Part shown: one piece after another, positions 18,862 to 26,797 of the stretch
Layout: every line of letters starts with the position of its first letter
How positions within the stretch are numbered: the first letter of the stretch is position 1
Assembly: GCF_002149035.1 (NCBI RefSeq)
Contig: NZ_NGFP01000035.1
Span: 1 to 49,280 of the forward strand
Direction: 5' to 3'
Origin: Streptosporangium minutum
GTDB taxonomy: Bacteria; Actinomycetota; Actinomycetes; Streptosporangiales; Streptosporangiaceae
DNA: 49,280 bases
Made by a program: the position numbers and the translations under genes
Notes under the pieces: generated by a model
Databases searched by the model: none
The model's input: the letters and a program-made list of their open reading frames with translations, nothing else
What the model was told of the DNA's origin: nothing

Positions 18862-19695
18862 TCAAACAGGTACGCGCTGCGCGTTCTCCGAGCGCGGCGC
18901 GGCAGGCACGGCCCGGGTGAACAGCCACATTCGGTAGATCAGAAAGACCTCGTTGAGCAGGAGCAGCGCTCCTGCCGCGATCGAGACGGGCAGCAGCGCC
19001 GCCACCCCGATCAGCGGGGCGACCACGAACACCGCCGCGTGGAACTCGATGCCACTGATCAGGTGCGTCCGCACCCGGTGGCGGGTGAGGAACCGGCTGA
19101 GCCTGCGCCGCAGGGTGAGCGACCGGGGCGCCCTGGGCACCAGCGGATCCCTGGGCTCACGGGGCGGCACCGGCCCGATCTTCGCCGGGGGTTCCGGCCT
19201 GTTCTCTCTGACCACCTCGCGGACGCGCTTCATCTGCGGCGCGTTGACGTAGCGGAACAGGTCGAGGACGGCGACCCCGGCGCCGAGCATGATGTAGGCG
19301 ACGTCCCCCGTCGCCATGTACTGCCCGAACGCCAGCCCGATCGCGCAGCAGACCACCCGGATCCGGTCGCCCACGTAGTCGAGCCACAGGCCGAACGCGG
19401 TCCCGGTCTCCTTCAGCCGTGCGATCTTCCCGTCCATGCAGTCGACCATGAAGCTCACGTAGAACAGCGCGGCCCCCGCCACGAGCTGTCCGAACGCGAA
19501 GCAGACCGCCGACACCATGCCGAGAACCAGCGACAGACGCGTGAGCCCGTTGGGCGTGATGGCTGTGTGGTTGGCGACGAGCAGTGTGAGCCTGCACGCC
19601 ACCGGATCGACCACGAAAACCGTCCACCAGGAGTCTCTTCGTTTGCGGGTCGCGTGAACGTCGTTCAACGAATAGGCCCTCATGCCTTCCAGCAT
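18862..19695 (-). CDS. CDP-alcohol phosphatidyltransferase family membrane protein
   Basis: An integral membrane enzyme that transfers a phospho-alcohol from a CDP-activated donor. The full signature D(X2)DG(X2)AR(X8)G(X3)D(X3)D is present without deviation (residues 85-110 from the chosen start, in MVDCMDGKIARLKETG to WLDYVGDR). Several hydrophobic helices flank it and two more lie near the C-terminus. A hydrophilic, Pro/Arg-rich loop (RPEPPAKIGPVPPREPRDP) interrupts the membrane part. The start is uncertain: ATG at 19695 follows AGGGTGG, while ATGs at 19683 and 19749 are alternatives. In this locus it could make the lipid- or polyol-linked primer of the wall polymer. It differs from PgsA only by context, so substrate is open. 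Confidence 0.85.
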   Translation of the reverse strand: MLEGMRAYSLNDVHATRKRRDSWWTVFVVDPVACRLTLLVANHTAITPNGLTRLSLVLGMVSAVCFAFGQLVAGAALFYVSFMVDCMDGKIARLKETGTAFGLWLDYVGDRIRVVCCAIGLAFGQYMATGDVAYIMLGAGVAVLDLFRYVNAPQMKRVREVVRENRPEPPAKIGPVPPREPRDPLVPRAPRSLTLRRRLSRFLTRHRVRTHLISGIEFHAAVFVVAPLIGVAALLPVSIAAGALLLLNEVFLIYRMWLFTRAVPAAPRSENAQRVPV

Positions 19696-19939
19696 GACCA
19701 CCCTGCGTGATCGAAGGTTGACACTCGGGAGCCAAGAGAGAATCTCCATACCGGTTCTTGACCAGCAGCGTCAGTCAGGGGTTTCCACACCCGTGAGGCT
19801 CCCGCCGGTACGCCCCGGCGATTGCCGTTATTTCCGGAGAAAACATGCGAGACCGTCCGGCAGCCGCTCAGAGAGGCCCCGGCCGTACGGCAGGCGCCAC
19901 GGGCGGCGGCCCCGGTGGGCGTCGGGGAGCCGGTGCGGC

Positions 19940-22900
19940 TCAGCTCCCGAAGACGTGGTCGACGACGCGGGCGGCGGCCCTCCCGTCGTCCAGATGGCAG
20001 AAACGTTCCCTGAAGCCGCTGTATGCGGAGGCGTAGGCCGGGACGATGCCGTCGAGACCGGCCAGCGCGTCGATCACCTCGTCGGAGGTCGTCAGCAGGG
20101 GTCCCGGAGCGTGCCCGGCCGGATCGAGGTAGAAGCCGCGCACCCGGTCGCGGTAGTGCTCCAGATCGTAGGTAAAGAAGATCATCGGGCGGCCGGTGCC
20201 GGCATAGTCGAACATGAGCGACGAGTAGTCGGTGACGAGGACGTCGGCGACGAGCAGCAGGTCCGTGACGTCCGGATACCCGGTGACGTCGACGACCCCC
20301 CGGACCCGGCAGGCGGGCTTCGGCGCCTCGGACGTGTGCGGATGGCCCCGCAGGAGGAAGACGTGGTCGTCGCCGAGCGCCTGGAGCGCCCGGTCGAAGT
20401 CCAGCCGGATGTCCAGGTGGTACCTGCCTCCCGGAAGGACCTGGTCGTCCCGCCAGGTCGGCGCGTACAGCACCACCCGCCTGTCCGGGGAGAGTCCCAG
20501 GGCAGCTCGCACCCGCTCGGCCTCCTGCCGGCTCCCGGGCCGGTGCAGCAGGTCGTTCCGGGGACGTCCGGCCTCCAGGACGGGCCCGTTGTACCGGAAC
20601 GCGCCCGGCAGGATCGAGGTGCCGAAGGAGCTGGGCGAGACCAGCAGATCCCACCTCGCCACCTCCCGCGCGAGCCGCCGCCGGTGGTCGGCTCCGCTGC
20701 CGAAACGGCCGTCGGCGATGTCGTGGCCGATCCGCTTGAGCGGGGTCCCCTGTCCCGTCTGCACGTAGAGCTGGCCCTCACGCCCGGTGAACCAGCCCGG
20801 CGCTCTCTCGTTGGAGAAGACGTGGCCGGCGCGGGCCAGCGCCTCGTAGTGGTCCCGGCTGTCGCGCAGCACGACCCGCGCGTCCCCGGGAGGCCGCAGC
20901 CGGCCGTCGGCGGAGACCCACACGCACTCCCGGCCGTCACCCCTGCGCCGCAGCTCCTCGTATATCGCCCGGGGGCCGTCGGAGTAGCGCCGTCCCTGCC
21001 AGGAATCGAACACCACGAGCTCCCGGAGCGGTTCCTCCATGAAGGCCGGGTAGTCCCGCTCCATGAGACGCCGCTGGGCGTGGGCCCCCCGGTCGGCGCC
21101 GAGCGCCGGCTGGACGTCGATGGCGACGCCGTTCGAGCGGTGGGCCCGCACCCGGAACGTCTGCATCCCGGCCGTCTGCACGGGGGGCGGATCGGCGAGC
21201 AGGCTCCTGGCCGCCCTGACGGGAGACAGGTCCGCCCCGGACTCGACCAGGACCTCCCACCGGCCGCCGGCGAGCGGCACGTGCTCGCCGTACAGCTCGA
21301 ACCGGGTCAGTGGGAGCACGCAGGAGAACCGCTCCCCCTCCTGCTCCAGCGGCACGTGATGGACCTCGCCGCCGCCCGCCTTCCGCAGGACGAGCCGGGC
21401 CTGCGGGCCCGTCGCCCCGGCGCGCCGTCCCGCCAGGTGCAGGCTGCCGCCCACCCCCTGCCAGACGTCGGTCACCGTCGGCCGGACGGGGCGGACCACC
21501 GCGCCGAGAGGGCCGAGCCTGGTCGCGACCACACCGACCTCCCGGTCCTCCACGGTCACGTACTCCTCGACAGCCGCGAGGCCGGCCGTCAGCCTGCGGA
21601 GCTTGCCGCCGCCCACGACGACGAACAGGTCCCACCTGGGATCGGGGTCGATCTGCGGGCCGGTCGTGTCGCCGGTGGTGGCGCCGGCCGGCAGGTCGGC
21701 CGGGAGCAGTCCCGCGACGGGGAGGCGGGCGCTGAACCCGACCCGGCCGCCGCCGAGGGGCACGCAGGACGCGGGGAAGCTCAGTTCCCTGCCGCCCCGG
21801 CGCAGCCGGGCCAGCAGCGTCCCGCTCACGTCGGCCTGGTCGTCGGAGGCCGTCCAGCCCGACACCTCGATCATGTCCTCCCCGGCCGGCCGGGGCTCCG
21901 CCACGGTGTGGACCCGCTGGACCTTGAACAGGACCTCGTCGTCGGCGTTCACCTCCACGTACAGGCTGATCTGCGGGGTGACCGGGATGCCTGGGAGGCG
22001 GCGGACGTCACTGCCGGTGGTGGCGGTCAGCGGGCCGGACCGCCGCACGTCCTGCGCGACGACCTCGACCTCCAGCCGCCACCTGGCCTTCCGGCCGGCC
22101 CCGGCCAGCACGGCGAGATCGATGTCGACCTCGAAGCCCGACCAGTCGTAGCAGGTCGTGTCGCGGCCGGAGGCGGCGGTCACGTCCGGGCGGAGCAGCC
22201 GCCGGACCGGCAGCTCGACCACGCGCTGGGTCCGGGTGTTGCGCAGCGTCACCGTGATCTCCGACGAGTCCTCCGCCGGCAGGCCGATGCCCTTGATGTG
22301 GGCGCGACCGGTCACGCGGAGGCGGTCGCCGTCCTCCCAGTCGAGCTGGTCGACCCGGCAGACCAGGGTGAAGTCGCCGTCGCCCGCGCGGAAGACCTTC
22401 CGGGGCAGCACGCCCCCGTGCATCATCGGGTGGTCGGCGTACCAGCCGAACACCCGGCGCGTCAGACCGTGGAAGGCGCCCTCCCGCCGGTCGGCCAGCA
22501 CCTCGATGAAGTCGTCCGCCTGCCGACGCCTCAGCAGCTCGAACACCAGGCGCTGCTCCCAGGGGAGTCCGGACAGGATGTCGGGGTCCATGCGCTCGAC
22601 GAGCGAGCCGGCGTTGTCCACCAGGCGCCCCCGGTAGTCCTCGCCGGCGTCCAGCGCCGCGTTGACGTAGAGGGTGAGGTCGCTGCGGAGGACGAGTTCG
22701 TCGAACTGGCGCTGGAGCGCGGGAGACGCGTGAGCGGCCAGGAAGTCCCGGACCCGCGTGATCGACGCGATCCGGTCCTCCAGGTTGCCGGGCTCGGTCC
22801 GGCGCTGCGTGATCGACGGGTCCCCCGGCTCCCGCTGCCGCCAGTAATAGACCACGTCGCTGAGTACGTCGACCGAGCGCGCCAGCACATGGGCCGGGAT

Positions 22901-23458
22901 GGTGACGGGCGCGTCCTCGTAAAGCCCCCCGGGAAAGCTGAGACCGTGCTCCCGGTAGAAATCATGGCGGAATACCTTGTTCCATGCCGTGCGGTCCATG
23001 AGCAGTTCGGGACGCGCGTTCACGTGGGTCCGCTGGACGGTCTCCCTGAAAGGCCGGGAGTGCAGGCCGGACCGCCAGGTCTCGGTCGAGTTGAGGTAGA
23101 GGACGTTACCGCACGCGAAATCGGAGCCCGATCCGGAGAGCGAGGAGACCAGCAGTTCATAGGCGTCGGCGGGCAGCACGTCGTCGCTGTCCATGAAGCA
23201 CAGGTACTGGCCGGTCGCGTGGAGCGCACCGGCGTTCCTGGCCGCCCCCAGCCCGGCGTTCTCCTGGTGGACCACCCGGAAGCGGCTGTCCCTTCCGGCG
23301 AACTCCTTGGCGATGACAGCGCTGCCGTCGAGCGATCCGTCATCCACGCAGATGACCTCCAGATCGCGGAGCGTCTGCCTGGCGATCGACGCCAGGCAGC
23401 ACTCGAAATAAGGTTCCACGTTGAAGAAAGGGACGATAACGCTCAGCAGCGGCGACAA
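19940..23458 (-). CDS. Bifunctional GT2 glycosyltransferase / TagF-type polymerase with altered catalytic motif
   Basis: About 1172 residues. Residues ~1-220 are a GT-A family-2 domain (LSVIVPFFNVEPYFECCLAS, VDDGSLDGS, FMDSDDVLP). A long beta-rich middle of ~550 residues may hold glycan-binding modules. The C-terminal ~380 residues form a CDP-glycerol glycerophosphotransferase-like GT-B domain (YAPTWRDDQV, LLRGHPHT, DYSSLMFDYAGTGRPMIFF). Where the family normally reads TWHGTPLK it reads TGQGTPLK, so the expected catalytic His is Gln903. The start chosen is TTG, because GGAGG at 23467-23471 is spaced 8 bases from it and the protein then begins like its paralogue at 24922; ATG 23476 and GTG 23509 are alternatives. 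It is preceded by a repeat array and a terminator, so it probably has its own promoter. Confidence 0.85.
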   Translation of the reverse strand: MSPLLSVIVPFFNVEPYFECCLASIARQTLRDLEVICVDDGSLDGSAVIAKEFAGRDSRFRVVHQENAGLGAARNAGALHATGQYLCFMDSDDVLPADAYELLVSSLSGSGSDFACGNVLYLNSTETWRSGLHSRPFRETVQRTHVNARPELLMDRTAWNKVFRHDFYREHGLSFPGGLYEDAPVTIPAHVLARSVDVLSDVVYYWRQREPGDPSITQRRTEPGNLEDRIASITRVRDFLAAHASPALQRQFDELVLRSDLTLYVNAALDAGEDYRGRLVDNAGSLVERMDPDILSGLPWEQRLVFELLRRRQADDFIEVLADRREGAFHGLTRRVFGWYADHPMMHGGVLPRKVFRAGDGDFTLVCRVDQLDWEDGDRLRVTGRAHIKGIGLPAEDSSEITVTLRNTRTQRVVELPVRRLLRPDVTAASGRDTTCYDWSGFEVDIDLAVLAGAGRKARWRLEVEVVAQDVRRSGPLTATTGSDVRRLPGIPVTPQISLYVEVNADDEVLFKVQRVHTVAEPRPAGEDMIEVSGWTASDDQADVSGTLLARLRRGGRELSFPASCVPLGGGRVGFSARLPVAGLLPADLPAGATTGDTTGPQIDPDPRWDLFVVVGGGKLRRLTAGLAAVEEYVTVEDREVGVVATRLGPLGAVVRPVRPTVTDVWQGVGGSLHLAGRRAGATGPQARLVLRKAGGGEVHHVPLEQEGERFSCVLPLTRFELYGEHVPLAGGRWEVLVESGADLSPVRAARSLLADPPPVQTAGMQTFRVRAHRSNGVAIDVQPALGADRGAHAQRRLMERDYPAFMEEPLRELVVFDSWQGRRYSDGPRAIYEELRRRGDGRECVWVSADGRLRPPGDARVVLRDSRDHYEALARAGHVFSNERAPGWFTGREGQLYVQTGQGTPLKRIGHDIADGRFGSGADHRRRLAREVARWDLLVSPSSFGTSILPGAFRYNGPVLEAGRPRNDLLHRPGSRQEAERVRAALGLSPDRRVVLYAPTWRDDQVLPGGRYHLDIRLDFDRALQALGDDHVFLLRGHPHTSEAPKPACRVRGVVDVTGYPDVTDLLLVADVLVTDYSSLMFDYAGTGRPMIFFTYDLEHYRDRVRGFYLDPAGHAPGPLLTTSDEVIDALAGLDGIVPAYASAYSGFRERFCHLDDGRAAARVVDHVFGS

Positions 23459-23466
23459 AATGCCAG

Positions 23467-23471
23467 CCTCC
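23467..23471 (-). promoter_or_regulatory. Ribosome binding site deciding a TTG start
   Basis: GGAGG on the minus strand, 8 bases before TTG at 23458. Neither of the upstream in-frame starts (ATG 23476, GTG 23509) has a comparable site. Confidence 0.55.
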
Positions 23472-23689
23472 AACATCGTCGAAATCCGGAATGACCGAAG
23501 TGACCTCACGAAGGGGTCCGGAGCGGTTCCGGAGACGCTCCATCTCGATGAGATCGAGAATGAGGAGAACGTCCGATAGACGCACGGGCCATGCGTTTAA
23601 ATGACGCGGCTGTTGTCGAGCCTTGACCGCCTCGGACAGCCCGGCGGCTTGTCCGCGGGCACGGACCGCCCACGGTCGCCGTGACGCGC

Positions 23690-23731
23690 CGAGGCCCGCA
23701 GGCCGGCGGATCGGCCGGCCTGCGGGCCTCG
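23690..23731 (-). terminator. Strong hairpin downstream of pseI
   Basis: An 18-base perfect stem (23690-23707 with 23714-23731) and a 6-base loop GGATCG. It lies ~160 bases past the pseI stop, beyond the 18-bp repeat array and ahead of the next leftward gene. It probably ends the pseB-to-pseI transcript and separates it from the polymerase/sulfotransferase transcript. The rest of the 433-base gap (23459-23891) contains only the repeat array and a probable promoter region with the small inverted repeat CTCGATGAGATCGAG (23544-23558). Confidence 0.7.
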
Positions 23732-23774
23732 GGTCGCGCCGGGTCGGCGCCGTGAGCGGGTCAGATCGGATCGC

Positions 23775-23900
23775 GGCTGAGGGCCGGATCCCGGCTGAGG
23801 GTCAGATCGCGGCTGAGGGCCGGATCCTGGTCAGGGGTCAGGTTCCGGCAGAGGGTCAGATCCCGGTTGGGGGTCAGGTTCCGGCTGAGGGTCAGATCAG
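23775..23900. repeat. Seven exact-length 18-bp tandem repeats at the pseI 3' end
   Basis: Seven contiguous 18-base units start at 23775, 23793, 23811, 23829, 23847, 23865 and 23883 with the consensus GGCTGAGGGTCAGATCCC and one to several substitutions each. The last unit contains the pseI stop codon (23892-23894), so the array begins inside the gene and extends beyond it. One frame on the plus strand reads as a six-residue repeat (AEGQIP-like) but has no start signal or support as a gene. There are no spacers, so it is not a CRISPR array. Confidence 0.9.
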
Positions 23901-24938
23901 GTCCCAGGTGAGCGGAGTGCCCCGGGGGGTGTCACGGTGAAAGGTCCGGCCGGTGACCGTCGTGATCGCGTCCGGCGGGAGCCCCCCGGCGGGGCGGATC
24001 GAGCGGACGTTGCTCTCCGACACCGCGTCACCGGCACGGACGTCGGCCACGACGTACAGGGACCGGCGGAAGCGCATCCCCTCGTCCTCCGCGGAGACGG
24101 GGCGGACCACGGCGCTGCCGAGCGCCTGCCACGCGCGGCCGCTCTCGACGACGAGCGCCGACAGCTCGTCCGGCTCCAGCGAGAACGCCGCGTCGACGCC
24201 CCCGCCCGCCCTGTCGAGGGTCACGTGCTTCTCGATCACGCATGCGCCGAGCGCCACCGCGGCCACCGCGGCGCCGATGCCCGGGGTGTGGTCCGACAGC
24301 CCGACCGGCAGCCCGAACGCCTCCGCCAGCACGGCAAGCCTGCGCAGGTTGCTGTCGGAGACCGCCGCGGGATAGGCCGCCGTGCAGCCCAGCAGGACCA
24401 GGTGCTCGCAGCCGGCCCCCCTGGCCGCCTGAACCGCGGCGTCCATCTCCCCCAGGCTCGCCATCCCGGTCGAGATGATCAGCGGTCTGCCCGTCCGCGC
24501 GACGCGGCGGATCAGCGGCAGGTCCACGATCTCCGACGACGCGATCTTGTAGGCGGGCGCCCCCAGGCTCTCCAGCAGGTCCACGGCCGTCGGGTCGAAG
24601 GGGCTGGAGAAGACGGTCAGCCCCGCCGACCGGGCCCGTTCGAAGATCGGCTCGTGCCACTCCCAGGGCGTGTGCGCGCGTTCGTAGAGGTCGTAGAGAC
24701 GCTGACCGCCCCACAGATCGTGCCCTTCGGACAGCCGGAACGACGGCCCGTCCGCATCGATGGTGATCGTGTCCGCGCGGTAGGTCTGGAGTTTGAGCGC
24801 GTGCGCCCCCGACGCCGCCACCGCATCGACGATCTTCATCGCCCTGCCGAGGTCCCCGTCGTGGTTACCGGACATCTCCGCGATGACGTACGGCGGGGCA
24901 TCGGCGCCGACGGGCCGCCCATTAATGATCATCTTCAC
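23892..24938 (-). CDS. pseI: Pseudaminic acid synthase (PseI-type NeuB family)
   Basis: A 348-residue enzyme that condenses the 6-deoxy-AltdiNAc sugar released by PseG with phosphoenolpyruvate to give pseudaminic acid. The N-terminal NeuB TIM barrel shows YVIAEMSGNHDGDL, ALKLQTYRADT, KIASSEIVDLPLIR and IEKHVTLDR. The segment HDLWGGQRLYDLYERAHTPW is the PseI-type signature that separates it from NeuB and LegI. A C-terminal SAF (antifreeze-like) domain (RRSLYVVADVRAGDAVSESN to TPLTWDLI) is complete. Its start overlaps the upstream GT2 gene by 17 bases, implying coupling; an ATG two codons later is possible. Other pseudaminic acid genes lie at 29.7-34.5 kb. Confidence 0.92.
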   Translation of the reverse strand: MKMIINGRPVGADAPPYVIAEMSGNHDGDLGRAMKIVDAVAASGAHALKLQTYRADTITIDADGPSFRLSEGHDLWGGQRLYDLYERAHTPWEWHEPIFERARSAGLTVFSSPFDPTAVDLLESLGAPAYKIASSEIVDLPLIRRVARTGRPLIISTGMASLGEMDAAVQAARGAGCEHLVLLGCTAAYPAAVSDSNLRRLAVLAEAFGLPVGLSDHTPGIGAAVAAVALGACVIEKHVTLDRAGGGVDAAFSLEPDELSALVVESGRAWQALGSAVVRPVSAEDEGMRFRRSLYVVADVRAGDAVSESNVRSIRPAGGLPPDAITTVTGRTFHRDTPRGTPLTWDLI

Positions 24939-26772
24939 TCCGTTGGACTCTCAGCGCCATGTTTCCGCGCGATGTGCGCGCCATCTGCGTCTCCCACCCG
25001 TCCAGCTCCCACCTGGGGAGCTCGTGCAGGGCCACGGGCATCCGCAGCGGCCTGCCGTCGGCCATCCCGGACAGGTACATGTTCCAGACGGCCGTCTCCC
25101 CCTCGGCCCGCAGGTCCTCGACGGGCACGTCCACGACGAACTCCCGCCGGCCGTCCCGCGCCGGAGCGGTCGTGACGGGGTAGGACCGCTCGGGACCGTC
25201 CGGGACGCCCATCACCAGGGTGAGGCCCGCGGCGCTCTCCTGCTCGGCGTGCCATCCGAGGATCCGCAGCCGGCCCTCGGACGCCTCGCACCCGGTCACC
25301 GCCGCCCGCGGGCGCTTGACGGCGATGACGGCGAACCCCTTGTCGTCCACGAGCGGCTGGATCCACATCCCGTCATCCGTCTCACCGGGACCGAGCGCCG
25401 GGGTGCTCCCCCTCAGCCGCGCCTCCCGGACGATGCCGTCCACGGTGAGCCTGACCCACACCTCCCACTTGGCGGCCCGTCCGGGAAGCGTGCCGGGATC
25501 GCAGACGAAGCCGAACTCCAGGTCGGAGCGCTCCACGGGCAGCTCCAGCACCGTGCCGGTCGCGCGCTCGCGCAGCCACAGGCTGATCGCGCAGGACGGA
25601 GCCGTCCCGACCATGACGCCCGGCAGCCGTACCCTGCCCTCGCCGTGCAGCCGGCCCTCGCGCCACTCCCAGCCTTCCAGCCGGCCGGCCATCGTGAGCT
25701 CCCGCGAGACGTCGAAGACCCAGCGGGGGATCCCGTAGCCGCGCCGGAAGGGATAGTCGGCATACCACTTGCGCCGCGACAGCAGGCCCCGCCGCAGGCG
25801 GGCCTCGTCCATGCTCTCCCGCTCGAACCGGACCGCCTCCGCCAGCTCCGCGACCATGCGCCGGTGCATCAGCTGGAGCTGCAACCTGCGGATCGCGGGC
25901 AGCTCCAGATGCGACCTCCGGTTCACCGTGTCGAGGTAGGAGCAGGCGGCGTCCAGCAGGCGATCGGGCTCGACGCCCGCCGCCAGCGCCTCGACCGCCA
26001 CCCGCAGGTCGTTGTGGAGCGTGTCCCTCTCGTAGACGCGGCGCAGCCCGGGGGCGTGCTCCCCGAGGAACCTCGCGGTCTCCGCGACGGAGATCACGAG
26101 ATCGGTGACGTTCTCGGCGCGGAAGCGGCGCTCGGTGATGGACCCCTCACGCAGGCGCCAGACGTAGACGACCTCGGAGAGCACGTCCACGGCCCGCGCG
26201 CGCACATGGGCGGGGAGGGTCACAGGCATGTCCTCGTACAGCCGGGCGGGGAACTCCATGCCCAGGTCGTCCCAGAACGAGCGCCGGAAGACCTTGTTCC
26301 ACACCGACCGGTCGAACAGCAGGTGCACGTTCCGGGTGATGTGCGTGCCCACCTGGGTCTTCCTGAAGGCGTTGCGGTGCGCCCAGGACTGCACCAGCCC
26401 CTCGGAGGTGAGCCGCTGCACGTTGCCCGACGCGATGTCGGACCCGCTCCGCTCCAGGGAGTCCACCAGGAGCTCGTAGGCGCGCGGGGGGACGATGTCG
26501 TCGCTGTCGGCGAAGGCCAGGTAGCGTCCCGACGCGTGCATCACACCGGTGTTCCTCGCCGGGCCGAGGCCCTGGTTCTCCTGGACCACCACCCGGAAGC
26601 GCGGGTCTCGGGACGCGTACTCCTTGGCGATGACCGCACTCGCGTCCATCGATCCGTCATCCACGCAGATGACCTCAAGGTCGCCGAGCGTCTGGCCCTG
26701 GATCGAGGCCAGGCAGGCGTCGAAATACCGTTCGACGTTGTAGTACGGAACAACCACGCTGAGTCGTGGCAT
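24922..26772 (-). CDS. GT2 glycosyltransferase, paralogue lacking the TagF domain
   Basis: A 616-residue protein. Residues 1-220 are a GT-A family-2 domain (MPRLSVVVPYYNVERYFDAC, VDDGSMDAS, FADSDDIVP). The remaining ~390 residues include a helical part and a beta-sandwich-like region, with repeated arrangements such as GRLEGWEWREGRLHGEGRVR and RLRILGWHAEQ. It closely resembles the N-terminal and middle parts of the 19940-23458 protein (shared DLEVICVDDGS and SAVIAKE) but stops before any CDP-glycerol polymerase domain. ATG 26772 is chosen over GTG 26781 because GGGGGTG is well spaced before it. It overlaps pseI at its 3' end, suggesting it transfers a sugar in the Pse-polymer pathway. Confidence 0.87.
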   Translation of the reverse strand: MPRLSVVVPYYNVERYFDACLASIQGQTLGDLEVICVDDGSMDASAVIAKEYASRDPRFRVVVQENQGLGPARNTGVMHASGRYLAFADSDDIVPPRAYELLVDSLERSGSDIASGNVQRLTSEGLVQSWAHRNAFRKTQVGTHITRNVHLLFDRSVWNKVFRRSFWDDLGMEFPARLYEDMPVTLPAHVRARAVDVLSEVVYVWRLREGSITERRFRAENVTDLVISVAETARFLGEHAPGLRRVYERDTLHNDLRVAVEALAAGVEPDRLLDAACSYLDTVNRRSHLELPAIRRLQLQLMHRRMVAELAEAVRFERESMDEARLRRGLLSRRKWYADYPFRRGYGIPRWVFDVSRELTMAGRLEGWEWREGRLHGEGRVRLPGVMVGTAPSCAISLWLRERATGTVLELPVERSDLEFGFVCDPGTLPGRAAKWEVWVRLTVDGIVREARLRGSTPALGPGETDDGMWIQPLVDDKGFAVIAVKRPRAAVTGCEASEGRLRILGWHAEQESAAGLTLVMGVPDGPERSYPVTTAPARDGRREFVVDVPVEDLRAEGETAVWNMYLSGMADGRPLRMPVALHELPRWELDGWETQMARTSRGNMALRVQRSEDDH

Positions 26773-26797
26773 ACGGATCACCCCCAGAGATGTCGAG

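Noticed and set aside
23775-23900. CRISPR array
   Set aside because: The 18-base units are contiguous with no spacers, and no cas gene is present.
23623-23940. Rightward ORF encoding AEGQIP-type repeats
   Set aside because: It is a by-product of the 18-bp repeat (a multiple of three has no stops); it has no ribosome site and runs over the pseI end.
23892-24938. Sialic or legionaminic acid synthase
   Set aside because: The HDLWGGQRLYDLYERAHTPW segment and the surrounding PseB/PseC/PseG/PseH genes fit the Pse pathway; no NeuC or LegB-type gene is present.
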